64,000 bases of DNA from Glycomyces tenuis DSM 44171. Lineage in GTDB: Bacteria; Actinomycetota; Actinomycetes; Mycobacteriales; Micromonosporaceae. The stretch lies in NCBI RefSeq assembly GCF_000427885.1, contig NZ_ATYW01000009.1:208969-272968 (forward strand), given 5' to 3'. Made by a program: the position numbers and the translations under genes. Positions 8,344-16,689 of the stretch are shown one piece after another (within the stretch, counting starts at the first letter, position 1; each line of letters starts with the position of its first letter). Under the pieces are notes generated by a model. That model saw only the letters and a list, made by a program, of their open reading frames with translations. It had not been told where the DNA came from and did not search any database.

Positions 8344-9681
8344 TCACGGCCCCTCGTCCACCGGGACGTCCTCGGCGAGCTCGCCGAGCCGCACCGGCGC
8401 GGCGATCGGCCGCCGCGCGAAGGCGTCCGCCGTCTCCGGCAGGCCCGCCAGCTCGGCGACGCTCCGGCCGCAGATCCGGCCCTGGCACAGCCCGAGCCCC
8501 GCGCCGGTCGCCAGCTCGAGCACGCGAGCGTCGCCGACGTCCAGCTCCTCGACGGCGCGGCGGAACGCGCCGTACGCGACCTCCTCGCAGCGGCACACCG
8601 GCGTGTCCTCGCGCAGCCACTCCCGCCAGCCCGGCCGGAGCGGGTACGCCTCGGCCAGCGCGGCGGCGAACCGCCGCCCGGCCCTGACCCGGCGCATCGC
8701 CCCGATCGGGGCCCGCACCCGGGCGCCGAGCAGCTTCGCGGCGGCGGCGCCCGCCACCGCGCCCTCGGCCGCGGCCAGATCCGCGCCGCCGACGCCGGTC
8801 AGGTCCCCGGCGGCGAACACGCCCGGCACCGAGGTGGCCTGCGCGGCGTTCACCGCCACGAAACCGTCCTCGAGATCGCACCGGGCCGCCACCGCCAACT
8901 CCAGCTGCGGCGTGAAGCCGAAGCCGACGGCGACCGCGTCGACCTCGAAGCGCCGCAGGCTGTGCGGGACCGGCCGCCAGTCCCTGTCGAGCCGCGCGGC
9001 GAGCACCGCCTCCACCCGGTCCTTCCCGAACGCGGCGATGACCGCGCTGCGGCGGCACAGCGGGACGTCGTGGCGCGCCAGCGTCGCCGCGTACCGCGCC
9101 AGCTCCCCGGCCTTCGTCCAGCCCGCCAGCGCCCCGCCGGGGCGGGTGATGAAGCCGGGGACGGGGTCGCCCGCCTCGAAGATCGCCGTCACCCGCGCGC
9201 CCGCCTCGACCAGCGAGACCGCCGCCGACAGCAGGAACGGGCCGGTCCCGGCGACGATCACCCGCTCGCCGACCGCGATGCCCTGGTCCCGCGCCATCGC
9301 CCGCGCCGCCCCCGCGGTGCAGACGCCCGGCAGGTCCCAGCCGGGGAACGGCAGTGCCCGGTCGTGGGCGCCGGTGGCGAGGACCAGCGCCCGCGCCTCG
9401 ATCGCCCGGCCCGTCCGCTCCGGGCCGTCGACCGGGCCGGTGCGCACGTGGACCCGGTGCCCGCCCGGCACCGGCTCGATCGCCCACACCGCCGATTCGG
9501 GCAGGTGCTCGACCTCGTCGGGCAGTTCGGCCCGCGCGCCCGCCCCGCGGGCGTCCCACCGGTGGCGGCCGCCGGGCGTCGGTGCGGCGTCGATCAGGAC
9601 GACCTCCACGCCGAACGACGCGGCGGCCCTCGCCGCGGCCGTCCCGGCCGGGCCCGCCCCCACCACGACGACCCGCCTCAC
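8344..9681 (-). CDS. FAD/NAD-binding dehydrogenase subunit with BFD-like [2Fe-2S] domain (HcnB / hydroxyproline dehydrogenase alpha type)
   Basis: Electron-transfer flavin subunit of a three-part amino acid dehydrogenase, 445 aa. The N-terminal dinucleotide motif is VVVVGAGPAGTAAA (from residue 4), a second GTGPF motif lies near the middle, and 'VPGVFAAGDLTGVGG' is the FAD-contacting GD motif. The C-terminal 70 residues contain CRCEE and LCQGRICG, the four cysteines of a BFD-like [2Fe-2S] site. The GTG start overlaps the upstream ferredoxin-like gene by four bases (GTGA). The set matches HcnABC-like enzymes, octopine/nopaline oxidases and D-hydroxyproline dehydrogenases; the substrate is uncertain. 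Confidence 0.85.
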   Translation of the reverse strand: MRRVVVVGAGPAGTAAARAAASFGVEVVLIDAAPTPGGRHRWDARGAGARAELPDEVEHLPESAVWAIEPVPGGHRVHVRTGPVDGPERTGRAIEARALVLATGAHDRALPFPGWDLPGVCTAGAARAMARDQGIAVGERVIVAGTGPFLLSAAVSLVEAGARVTAIFEAGDPVPGFITRPGGALAGWTKAGELARYAATLARHDVPLCRRSAVIAAFGKDRVEAVLAARLDRDWRPVPHSLRRFEVDAVAVGFGFTPQLELAVAARCDLEDGFVAVNAAQATSVPGVFAAGDLTGVGGADLAAAEGAVAGAAAAKLLGARVRAPIGAMRRVRAGRRFAAALAEAYPLRPGWREWLREDTPVCRCEEVAYGAFRRAVEELDVGDARVLELATGAGLGLCQGRICGRSVAELAGLPETADAFARRPIAAPVRLGELAEDVPVDEGP

Positions 9682-9935
9682 GAGGGCACCTCCGCGCCGT
9701 CCTGCGAGCGGATGTCGTCGCCCTCGGCCACCGGCCGCAGGCAGGCCCGCACGTCCGGCACGCCGTTGACCACCACCAGGCAGTCGAAGCACACGCCGAT
9801 CCCGCAGAACAGCCCCCTCGGGCGGCCCCCGAACCGCGTGGTGCGCCACGAGTCCCGGCCTGCGGCCAGCAGCACGGCGGCGACGGTCTGCCCCTCCTCC
9901 GCGATGCGCTCCTCACCGTCCACTCGCACTCTCAT
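9678..9935 (-). CDS. (2Fe-2S)-binding subunit (HcnA type)
   Basis: Small 85-residue ferredoxin-like subunit, Fer2_4 family. The cluster loop is 'CGIGVCFDC' (C-x4-C-x2-C) with the fourth cysteine in 'RACLRP'. It sits between the two flavoprotein subunits with four-base overlaps on both sides, so the three are translated together. In related complexes this subunit passes electrons between the amine-oxidising and NAD-binding flavoproteins. Confidence 0.88.
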   Translation of the reverse strand: MRVRVDGEERIAEEGQTVAAVLLAAGRDSWRTTRFGGRPRGLFCGIGVCFDCLVVVNGVPDVRACLRPVAEGDDIRSQDGAEVPS

Positions 9936-11122
9936 GCGCCCGCCTCCAACGCCACCTCGGGCCGGTCGACCCGGAACGGTTCGGGGTCGACCACCGGCTC
10001 GCGGCCGGTGAACAGGTCCGCCAGCAACCGCCCGGTGGCCGCCGCCAGGCCGATCCCGGCGCCCTCGTGGCCGGTCGCGTGCCACAGCCCCGGCATCCGC
10101 GGATCCTCGCCGATCACCGGCAGCCGGTCGGGCGTGCACGGCCGGAAACCGCCGTAGGCCCGCATCACCGGCACCCCGGCCAGCCTCGGGAACAGGCCGA
10201 TCGCCCCGCGCGCCAGGCGCCGCAGCACCTCGACCTCGAGGCCCTCGTCGAAGGAGGTCCCCTGGCGGCTCGACCCGATCAGCACCGTGCCCGATGCGGT
10301 CGACTCGACCACCGCCGAGAACCGCGGCTCGGCGTCCCCGCCGGCCACGGTGTCGACATGGCCGGAGTCGTAGACCTTGCGGCCGACGAAGCGCGGGAGC
10401 GGCGCGGTCACCAGGACCATGCCCCGCCGCGGCAGCACGTCGACGGGCGCGCCGACGGTCTCACTGAAGTGCCCGGCCCACGGCCCGCAGGCGTTCACCA
10501 CCGCGCGGCAGGGGATCGCGTCGACGCCGGTGCGGACTCCGGCGACCGCGCCGGCGCGGTCGGCGACGATCCCCTCCGCCATGACACCACTGTGGACCTC
10601 GCCGCCGCGGGCGCGCAGGGCCGCCAGCAGCGCGGCCGTCGCCGGCACCGGCTGGAGCTGCGCGTCGTCGGGAAAGTGCGCCACGGCGGTGAGCTCCTCG
10701 GTCAGGTACGGCTCCATCTCGCGGGCCCGGTCCGCGTCGAGGTCCTCGACCGCCACACCGGCCGCGCGCTGTGCCGCGGTCAACGCCGCGAGCGGCCCGA
10801 CGGCCTCCGCGGTCGTGGCGACCACCAGGCCGCCCTTCGGATCCCACCCGATCTCGGCCCGCCCGGGGCCGAGCAGTTCGCGCAGCTCGTCGAGCAGTTC
10901 GGGCCAGCGCCGCCGCGAAGCCGCGGCCAGCTCCAGCGCCGGTCCGGGCTCCTTGTCGGAGACGAGCACGTCGCCCTCCCCGGAGGCGGTCGTCGCACCG
11001 GCCGGTGCGCCGCGGTCGATCACGAGGACCCGCACACCGGCGGCGCTGAGCGCCTCGGCGCACGCGGCGCCGATGATCCCGGCGCCGATCACCACGACAT
11101 CGGCCGACTCGATCCCGCTCAC
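9932..11122 (-). CDS. FAD-dependent amino acid dehydrogenase, DAO superfamily (HcnC / hydroxyproline dehydrogenase beta type)
   Basis: Catalytic subunit that oxidises an amino acid C-N bond, 396 aa. The dinucleotide motif is 'VVVIGAGIIGAACAEALSAAG' at the N-terminus, and the C-terminal 'YGGFRPCTPDRLPVIGEDP' plus 'GHEGAGIGLAAATGRLLADL' is characteristic of the glycine/D-amino acid oxidase fold. It is the first gene of the operon. The start is uncertain: a GTG at 11122 gives eight residues before the Rossmann strand, and a GTG at 11146 would add eight more. Candidate substrates by family are glycine, D-hydroxyproline, sarcosine or opines. Confidence 0.85.
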   Translation of the reverse strand: MSGIESADVVVIGAGIIGAACAEALSAAGVRVLVIDRGAPAGATTASGEGDVLVSDKEPGPALELAAASRRRWPELLDELRELLGPGRAEIGWDPKGGLVVATTAEAVGPLAALTAAQRAAGVAVEDLDADRAREMEPYLTEELTAVAHFPDDAQLQPVPATAALLAALRARGGEVHSGVMAEGIVADRAGAVAGVRTGVDAIPCRAVVNACGPWAGHFSETVGAPVDVLPRRGMVLVTAPLPRFVGRKVYDSGHVDTVAGGDAEPRFSAVVESTASGTVLIGSSRQGTSFDEGLEVEVLRRLARGAIGLFPRLAGVPVMRAYGGFRPCTPDRLPVIGEDPRMPGLWHATGHEGAGIGLAAATGRLLADLFTGREPVVDPEPFRVDRPEVALEAGA

Positions 11123-11293
11123 CTCCGACCCGTTCGCTCGCCTCACTGCCCAGAGTGGCACAGGAACGGCCGGGTTTGGGAGGTTCCGCGCGGGAGGCGC
11201 GCCATATCCCGGATCACCGGACGCCGCTCCGACCGGCACCCGCGCACGAGAGGCCCGGCCGGTGCGTCGCACCGGCTGGGCCCGCGGATCCGG

Positions 11294-12193
11294 TCAGCGC
11301 TCGCCCAGCACCTCGTCCAGCGCGGAGGCGTTGAGGCCGAACGCCTCACGGATCGCCGAGTCGTCGACGACGAACGGCCGGTCCGACATGTAGCTCATCT
11401 CCCGGAACTCGCTCCAGACCGGATCGGTGTGCCCCAGGAGCGACAGCTCCCGTTCGGTGAACTGCTCCAGCCGCGGCTCGGGAGCGCCCCGCAGCGCGGC
11501 GAGGCGGCTCGCGACCTCCCGGACCGTCGCGAGGATGACCGGGGCGTGCCACGCCCGGCCCCACGCCTCCTCACTGCGGCCGACCGCGACGAGTGCCGCG
11601 GCGACGTCCCCGATGTACGAGAACGAGTGGACCGCGTCGGGATTGCCGTCGACCAGTGCCAACTCGCCTTTGAGGACGTGCGGCTCCACCAGCCAGGTGA
11701 ACGCCGAGAACGATCCCGCCCCGAGGAACTGGCCCGCCCGCACCTCGGTGACGCGCAACCGCCCGGCGTCGTGGGCCGCCTTGGCCCGCCGCCACAGCTC
11801 GGCGCGCACCTCGCCCTTGCGCGTGTGCGGCTCCATCGGGGAGTCCTCGGTGACCGTCCCGGTCGTCGGGCCGTAGCCGTAGTGGTTGCCCAGCATCACG
11901 TAGCCGGCTCCGGCCCGCTCCGCCGCGTGCAAGACGGACCCGAACAGCGCCGGCATGGTCTCGGGCCAGGTGTGATACGCCGTCGCGGCGGCGTTGAAGA
12001 CGGTGGCCGCGCCCGCGACGGCCTCGGCCAGCGCCTCGGGCTCGCTCGCGTCGAGCGCGATCCGCTCGATTCCCGGGTGCTCGGGCCCGCCGCCGCTGCG
12101 GGTGATCAGACGGACCCGGTCGCCGCCGTCGGCGAGGAGGCGGGCGGTGGCGATCCCGGTCGCGCCGGCCCCGATCACGACTTGCTGTGCCAT
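11294..12193 (-). CDS. NAD-dependent epimerase/dehydratase family protein
   Basis: Extended or atypical SDR-like Rossmann protein, 299 aa. The nucleotide motif is 'VVIGAGATGIATARLLADGG' at residues 4-23 and the NAD-side strand 'VRLITRSGGG' follows. The SDR Tyr-x3-Lys is not clear, so a role as isomerase, reductase or nucleotide sensor remains open. The ATG at 12193 was chosen over one five codons upstream because GGAG lies nine bases before it. It is divergent from the GlxA-type regulator at 12327, which probably controls it. Confidence 0.8.
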   Translation of the reverse strand: MAQQVVIGAGATGIATARLLADGGDRVRLITRSGGGPEHPGIERIALDASEPEALAEAVAGAATVFNAAATAYHTWPETMPALFGSVLHAAERAGAGYVMLGNHYGYGPTTGTVTEDSPMEPHTRKGEVRAELWRRAKAAHDAGRLRVTEVRAGQFLGAGSFSAFTWLVEPHVLKGELALVDGNPDAVHSFSYIGDVAAALVAVGRSEEAWGRAWHAPVILATVREVASRLAALRGAPEPRLEQFTERELSLLGHTDPVWSEFREMSYMSDRPFVVDDSAIREAFGLNASALDEVLGER

Positions 12194-12326
12194 GGCGTGG
12201 TGCTCCATTCAGAACGGTGTTGCCAGTGGGTGAACCGCGGTGAGACGCTCACCGCCGGACCAACTCTCCGCCGCGGAGCGCGGGTAGCCTAGTGGCCTGA
12301 ACGCCAGTCTTCCCAAGGATCCAGCC

Positions 12327-13280
12327 ATGTTGAAGATCGCCGTGGTCGCCGTCCCGCCCGTCAAACCGTTCGACCTCTCGATGCCGTCCACCATGTTCGA
12401 GAGCGCCGTCGTCGGCGGCGAGCCCGGGTACGCGGTCACCGTGTGCACCGCCGAGCCCGGCGTGATCGCCTCCGGAGCGGGATTCGACCTGGTGGTGCGC
12501 AACGGACTCGAAGCGGTCGCCGAGGCGGACACGGTGATCGTGCCCTCGACCGGCAGCCGGTACGGCACCGACGAGCACGTCCTGGAGGCGCTGCGGGACG
12601 CCGCGGCCTCCGGCAAGCGTGTCGCCTCGATCTGCAGTGGAGCGTTCGTGCTCGCCCAGGCCGGCCTCCTCGACGGCCGGACGGCGACCACCCACTGGGG
12701 CCTGGCCGAGGAGTTCCGCCGCGCCCACCCAGGAGTCGACCTCGACCCCGACGTGCTGTTCGTCGACGAGGGGCCGGTCCTGACCGGCGCGGGATCGGCG
12801 GCCGGAATCGACCTGTGCCTCCATTTGATCCGCACCGACTACGGAGCGGCCGTGGCGAACTCGGCCGCCCGAGCGGCGGTGGTGACCCCCGTGCGCCAAG
12901 GCGGCCAGGCCCAGTTCGTCGAGACCCCGCTGCCGCCCGAGACCGGCTCCCCCTTGGGCGAGACCCGCGCCTGGGCGCTCCGGCACCTGGACCGCGCCAT
13001 ATCCCTGGAAGAGCTCGCCCGCCACGCGAAGGTGAGCCCGCGGACCCTCACCCGCCGGTTCACCGCCGAGACCGGCGTGACGCCGTTCCAGTGGCTGCTC
13101 CAGCAGCGGCTGCACCGCGCCCGCGAACTGCTGGAGTCCACCGGTTTCACCGTCGACCAGGTCGCGCGGCGCAGCGGCTTCGGCACCGCCGAGTCACTGC
13201 GGCAGCACATGGCCCGCCATGTGGGTCTGACGCCGAGCGCCTACCGCAGCGCCTTCACCCGCACCCCGGCCGGGCGCTGA
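12327..13280 (+). CDS. GlxA family regulator (DJ-1/PfpI domain fused to AraC helix-turn-helix)
   Basis: Transcription factor of 317 aa. Residues 3-165 form a DJ-1/PfpI-like sensor with the conserved cysteine elbow 'VASICSGAFVLAQAG' near residue 110. Residues 215-315 form the double AraC helix-turn-helix: 'ISLEELARHAKVSPRTLTRRF' is the first and 'FTVDQVARRSGFGTAESLRQH' the second. AAGGA precedes the ATG. The divergent epimerase gene, 133 bases away, is the obvious target. The family senses small metabolites; the ligand here is unknown. Confidence 0.9.
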   Translation: MLKIAVVAVPPVKPFDLSMPSTMFESAVVGGEPGYAVTVCTAEPGVIASGAGFDLVVRNGLEAVAEADTVIVPSTGSRYGTDEHVLEALRDAAASGKRVASICSGAFVLAQAGLLDGRTATTHWGLAEEFRRAHPGVDLDPDVLFVDEGPVLTGAGSAAGIDLCLHLIRTDYGAAVANSAARAAVVTPVRQGGQAQFVETPLPPETGSPLGETRAWALRHLDRAISLEELARHAKVSPRTLTRRFTAETGVTPFQWLLQQRLHRARELLESTGFTVDQVARRSGFGTAESLRQHMARHVGLTPSAYRSAFTRTPAGR

Positions 13281-13346
13281 GGCCGGTCCGCGTCGAGGGA
13301 ACCCGAAGGCCTCGGCGCGGCATCGGGGGCGAGCCGCCGAGCTCGC

Positions 13347-15260
13347 TCAGTGCCGCCGCGGCGGCGTCCCCCGCACCGGCCGGTAGTGGTCGTGCTGGGC
13401 GACGAACACCGCCTGGCCCCGCGTCACCGACGGCAGGCGGGTCTCGAAGCCGACGACCGCCTCGGTCGCCATCGTCCCCGACAGGTACCCGGTGGTGGCC
13501 GTGCCGAACTGGCCGGCGATGTCCGCGGCGGCGTCGCGCAGCAGCTGGAGGACCACGCTCGACGAGCCGGCCGGGAACTCGATGTCGAAGCGGTGCACCG
13601 GCTCGAACACCCACGTCCCCGCCTCGGCCGACATCTGCTCGAGCAGCAGCCTCGTGACCTCCCGGAAATCGCCCGCGCTCGCCACGCCCAGATACCCGGC
13701 TGCCGTCAGCGCCACCCGGCAGTCCGTCACGGCCCAGCCGTAGGGCCCCCGCCGGAGCACCTCGTGGACGGTCTCCTCGACGGCGGCGTGCTGCGCCCGG
13801 GTCAGCGAACCGCGCTCGACCTCCAGCTCGTACCGCAGCCCCGAGTCCGGCTCGCCCGGCTCCAGCCGCAGCCCGACCGTCACCGGGCGCGAGGTCTGCG
13901 CCCAGGGGCCCAGCTCGTGCAGCGCCTCGACCGGACGGACGACACGTTCGATGTGGATCGCCCGGGACTGCTCGAACTCGACGGCGATCCCGAACTCCTC
14001 GGCCAGGAGCGAGGCCACCACCTCCTTCTGGACCTCGCCGTAGAGCCGCACCGCCATGTGGCCCGCCAGCTCGTCCAGGTGCGGGTCCACCAGCGGGTCG
14101 CGCTCGGCCAGGCTCGCCAGGGCCCCGCGGAGCCGGATCCGCTCGGACGGGTCGACGGGCCGGATGACCGTCTCCAGCGTCGGCGGCGTGAACAGGCCGC
14201 CCGAGGGCAGCTCGTCCGGCGAGCCGATCGCGTCGCCGATGCGGACCTCGCGCAAGCCGGTCACCTTCGCGATGCCGCCGGGCGGCACGGCGCCGTTCGC
14301 GGTCGCGGTGCCGCCGGTGAACACCTCCACGCCGGTGACCTTGCCCTTGCTGGTCTCGAGCTCGCCCTCGGCGCCCCGGCGGTAGGCCGTCACCCGATCG
14401 CGCGGCCGGAGCGTCCCGCTGCGCACCCGCACGTACGCGAGCCGCCGCCCGCGCTCGCCGTGCTCCACCTTGAACACCGTGCCGCGCGCCCGGCCCGAGG
14501 CATCCGCTTCTGGGGCCGGCAGGTACCGCCGGATGCCCTCGGTCAGCGCCGCGACGCCCGCGCCGGTCACCGCCGAGCCGAAGTACACCGGGTGCGTCAC
14601 GCCGCGCCGCGCCTGCGCGGCGAGCTCGGCCTCGCAGTCGAGCGCCGCCAGTGGGTCGGGCTCGGCCAGGTAGGCGGCGAGGAACTCGTCGCTGCCGGCC
14701 GTCAGCACCTCGGCGGCCCGCTCGAAGTGCTCCTGGTCCTTGAACGCGTGCGGTTCGACCTCGGCCCCGGCGGTGCCGATGCCGCGGACGGCGCCCATCG
14801 GCAGGACCTGCGGCGTCAGCTTCGCGGCGATGTCGCCCAGCAGCTCGTCCTGCCGGGCGCCGAGCCGGTCGATCTTGTTGACGAACAGGATCGTCGGCAC
14901 CCCCAGCCGCTTGAGGGTCCGCATGATGACCCGCGTCTGCGCCTGGACGCCCTCGACGGCCGAGACCACCAGGACCGCGCCGTCCAGCACGCGGAGGGCG
15001 CGCTCGACCTCGGCGATGAAGTCGGTGTGACCGGGCGTGTCGATGAGGTTGACGGTGAGATCGTCGAGGGCGAACGCGACCACCGCCGACTGGATGGTGA
15101 TCCCGCGGCGCCGCTCCAGCTCCATGGAGTCGGTCTGCGTGCTGCCCGCGTCGACGCTCCCGACGCTGTCGATAATGCCCGCGTCGAACAGGAGCCGTTC
15201 GGTGAGACTGGTCTTACCCGCGTCGACATGCGCGAGGATCCCCAGGTTGAGATAGTTCAA
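13347..15260 (-). CDS. TetM/OtrA-type ribosomal protection GTPase
   Basis: EF-G-like GTPase of the tetracycline ribosomal protection group, 637 aa, the usual length. G1 is AHVDAGKT (10-17), the T-loop is RGIT (52-55), G3 is DTPGH (74-78) and G4 is NKID (128-131); EF-G-like domains II to V follow. Such proteins bind stalled ribosomes and displace tetracycline. The start is TTG, chosen because GAGG lies seven bases before it and the GTPase strand begins at residue 4. A promoter and a short overlapping upstream ORF suggest regulation by translation state. Actual resistance cannot be deduced from sequence; chromosomal homologues can have intrinsic roles. Confidence 0.88.
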   Translation of the reverse strand: MNYLNLGILAHVDAGKTSLTERLLFDAGIIDSVGSVDAGSTQTDSMELERRRGITIQSAVVAFALDDLTVNLIDTPGHTDFIAEVERALRVLDGAVLVVSAVEGVQAQTRVIMRTLKRLGVPTILFVNKIDRLGARQDELLGDIAAKLTPQVLPMGAVRGIGTAGAEVEPHAFKDQEHFERAAEVLTAGSDEFLAAYLAEPDPLAALDCEAELAAQARRGVTHPVYFGSAVTGAGVAALTEGIRRYLPAPEADASGRARGTVFKVEHGERGRRLAYVRVRSGTLRPRDRVTAYRRGAEGELETSKGKVTGVEVFTGGTATANGAVPPGGIAKVTGLREVRIGDAIGSPDELPSGGLFTPPTLETVIRPVDPSERIRLRGALASLAERDPLVDPHLDELAGHMAVRLYGEVQKEVVASLLAEEFGIAVEFEQSRAIHIERVVRPVEALHELGPWAQTSRPVTVGLRLEPGEPDSGLRYELEVERGSLTRAQHAAVEETVHEVLRRGPYGWAVTDCRVALTAAGYLGVASAGDFREVTRLLLEQMSAEAGTWVFEPVHRFDIEFPAGSSSVVLQLLRDAAADIAGQFGTATTGYLSGTMATEAVVGFETRLPSVTRGQAVFVAQHDHYRPVRGTPPRRH

Positions 15261-15321
15261 TGAATGTCCTCGGAAGAGAGATCTGCTGCCCTGGCGTGAA
15301 GAACTCCGCAGATTGGCGCAT
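15214..15321 (-). CDS. candidate leader peptide overlapping the ribosomal protection gene
   Basis: A 35-codon ORF starting ATG at 15321, preceded by AAGGGAGAT at good spacing, which is a stronger Shine-Dalgarno than that of the main gene. It ends inside the main gene's first 16 codons in a different frame. A drug-slowed ribosome on this leader would change access to the TTG start, as leader ORFs do for several resistance genes. This is inference from position and ribosome binding site; the peptide has no recognisable family. Confidence 0.4.
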   Translation of the reverse strand: MRQSAEFFTPGQQISLPRTFIELSQPGDPRACRRG

Positions 15322-15359
15322 TGCGATCTCCCTTGTCGTCCGAGTTGACGTTCGGCCCG

Positions 15360-15388
15360 AGGCTAGGGCGCCGCCACCGCGGGCGCAA
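15360..15388 (-). promoter_or_regulatory. promoter of the ribosomal protection gene
   Basis: On the minus strand, TTGCGC (15383-15388), a 17-base spacer and TAGCCT (15360-15365) form a good housekeeping-type promoter. It lies about 40 bases upstream of the leader ORF and about 100 bases upstream of the GTPase start. Confidence 0.6.
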
Positions 15389-15428
15389 GCGGTTTTCCGG
15401 CGAGCACGATGGCGGTAGGGTGCGGGGC

Positions 15429-16637
15429 ATGCGCATCACCGAGCGGAGAACGGCGATCGAACGGGCGCTCAAGCCCCGGGAGGTCAGGGCGGCCAACGAG
15501 CTGACGCGGCGGTGGTTCGCCTCGCGCCCGCATCCGCCGGCGGCGGCATCGGGGCTCGGCGTCTGGCCGCTGCTCGCCACCCTGGCGACCGGCGCGAGCG
15601 GCGAGACCGAGGCGGAGCTGCTCGACGCCGCCGGAATCGAACCCGAGCGGGCCGGCGCGATCGCCGGGACGCTGCTCGGCGCGACCCGCTCCTCCGACGC
15701 GATCCGCCTGGCGCTCGGCGTCTGGGCCGGCTCGGGGATCACGCTCGACCCGGACTGGGTCGAGGCGCTCCCGGTCGAGGCCGTCGGGACGCTGACCGGC
15801 GAACCGGACGCGGACCGGGCCACGCTGGACCTGTGGGCGTCCGAGGCGACCGACGGCATGATCGAGCGGATGCCGCTCGACCTGACGCAGCGGATCGACC
15901 TGGTCCTCGCGAGCGCGCTCATGGTGCGCACGCGGTGGGCCACCGAGTTCCGCGACATCGCGACCCGGTTCCGGGAGGGGCCGTGGTCCGGGCTCGGGCA
16001 GTGCCGCGTCCTGGCGAACACGATCCACGACGACGTGCTGCGCGTGACCGACGACGTCGCCGTCCTCACCGTGCCCGGCCAGGGCGCCGTCGACGTCCTG
16101 CTCGCGCTCGGCCGGGAGGGCCTCGAACCCGGGCGCGTCTTCGACGCCCTCGTCGACGCCGCGACCGACCGCACCTGGGGCCGCTCGTCCGAGGACATGG
16201 CGCCGGGGGAGGAGGCCCCGGGCGTCACGGTGACCGAGTACCGCTCCTCGCAGCCGCAGACCGCCCCCGAGGTCGGCGTCCAGACCGTCAGGTTCTCCGT
16301 CTCGGCCGACCTCGACCTGTCCGAGGACGCCGCCGCGCTCGGCCTGGTGCGCGCCTCCGACGAGGACCGCGCCGAGTTCGACCGCCTCGCCGCCGATCCG
16401 ACCTACCTCAGCCAGGCCAGGCAGAGGTGCGTCGCCACGTTCAGCGCCACCGGTTTCGAGGCCGCCGCGGTCACCGCCATGGCGATGGCGCGCGCCGCCG
16501 GCATCCCGCAGATGAAGCACACGCACCGGCGGGCGTCGATCGTGTTCGACCGGCCCTTCGCCTACCTCGCCCGCCACCGGCCCTCGGGCCTGCTCCTCGT
16601 CGGCGGCTGGGTCGCCGAGCCCGAACGGGCCGCCTGA
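15429..16637 (+). CDS. serpin family protein
   Basis: Serine protease inhibitor-like fold, 402 aa. The opening 'ANELTRRWFASRPHP...GLGVWPLLATLATGASGETEAELLDAAG' matches serpin helices hB-hD. The C-terminal 'RASIVFDRPFAYLARHRPSGLLLVGGWVAEP' matches the conserved serpin signature and the last two strands. The presumed hinge before the reactive loop, 'ATGFEAAAVTAMAMARAAG', has the small residues needed for loop insertion, which favours an inhibitor. There is no signal peptide, so its target would be cytoplasmic. The ATG at 15429 is used; the upstream in-frame extension lies in the promoter region of the neighbouring gene. Confidence 0.8.
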   Translation: MRITERRTAIERALKPREVRAANELTRRWFASRPHPPAAASGLGVWPLLATLATGASGETEAELLDAAGIEPERAGAIAGTLLGATRSSDAIRLALGVWAGSGITLDPDWVEALPVEAVGTLTGEPDADRATLDLWASEATDGMIERMPLDLTQRIDLVLASALMVRTRWATEFRDIATRFREGPWSGLGQCRVLANTIHDDVLRVTDDVAVLTVPGQGAVDVLLALGREGLEPGRVFDALVDAATDRTWGRSSEDMAPGEEAPGVTVTEYRSSQPQTAPEVGVQTVRFSVSADLDLSEDAAALGLVRASDEDRAEFDRLAADPTYLSQARQRCVATFSATGFEAAAVTAMAMARAAGIPQMKHTHRRASIVFDRPFAYLARHRPSGLLLVGGWVAEPERAA

Positions 16638-16689
16638 GCCCGCTCGGGCGGGCAGGTCCGAAGTCGACGCCGCTCCATAACATGGGGTG

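Noticed and set aside
13350..15263. 637-codon plus-strand frame over the TetM-like gene
   Set aside because: It is a mirror of the GTPase gene, whose G motifs are clear on the minus strand.
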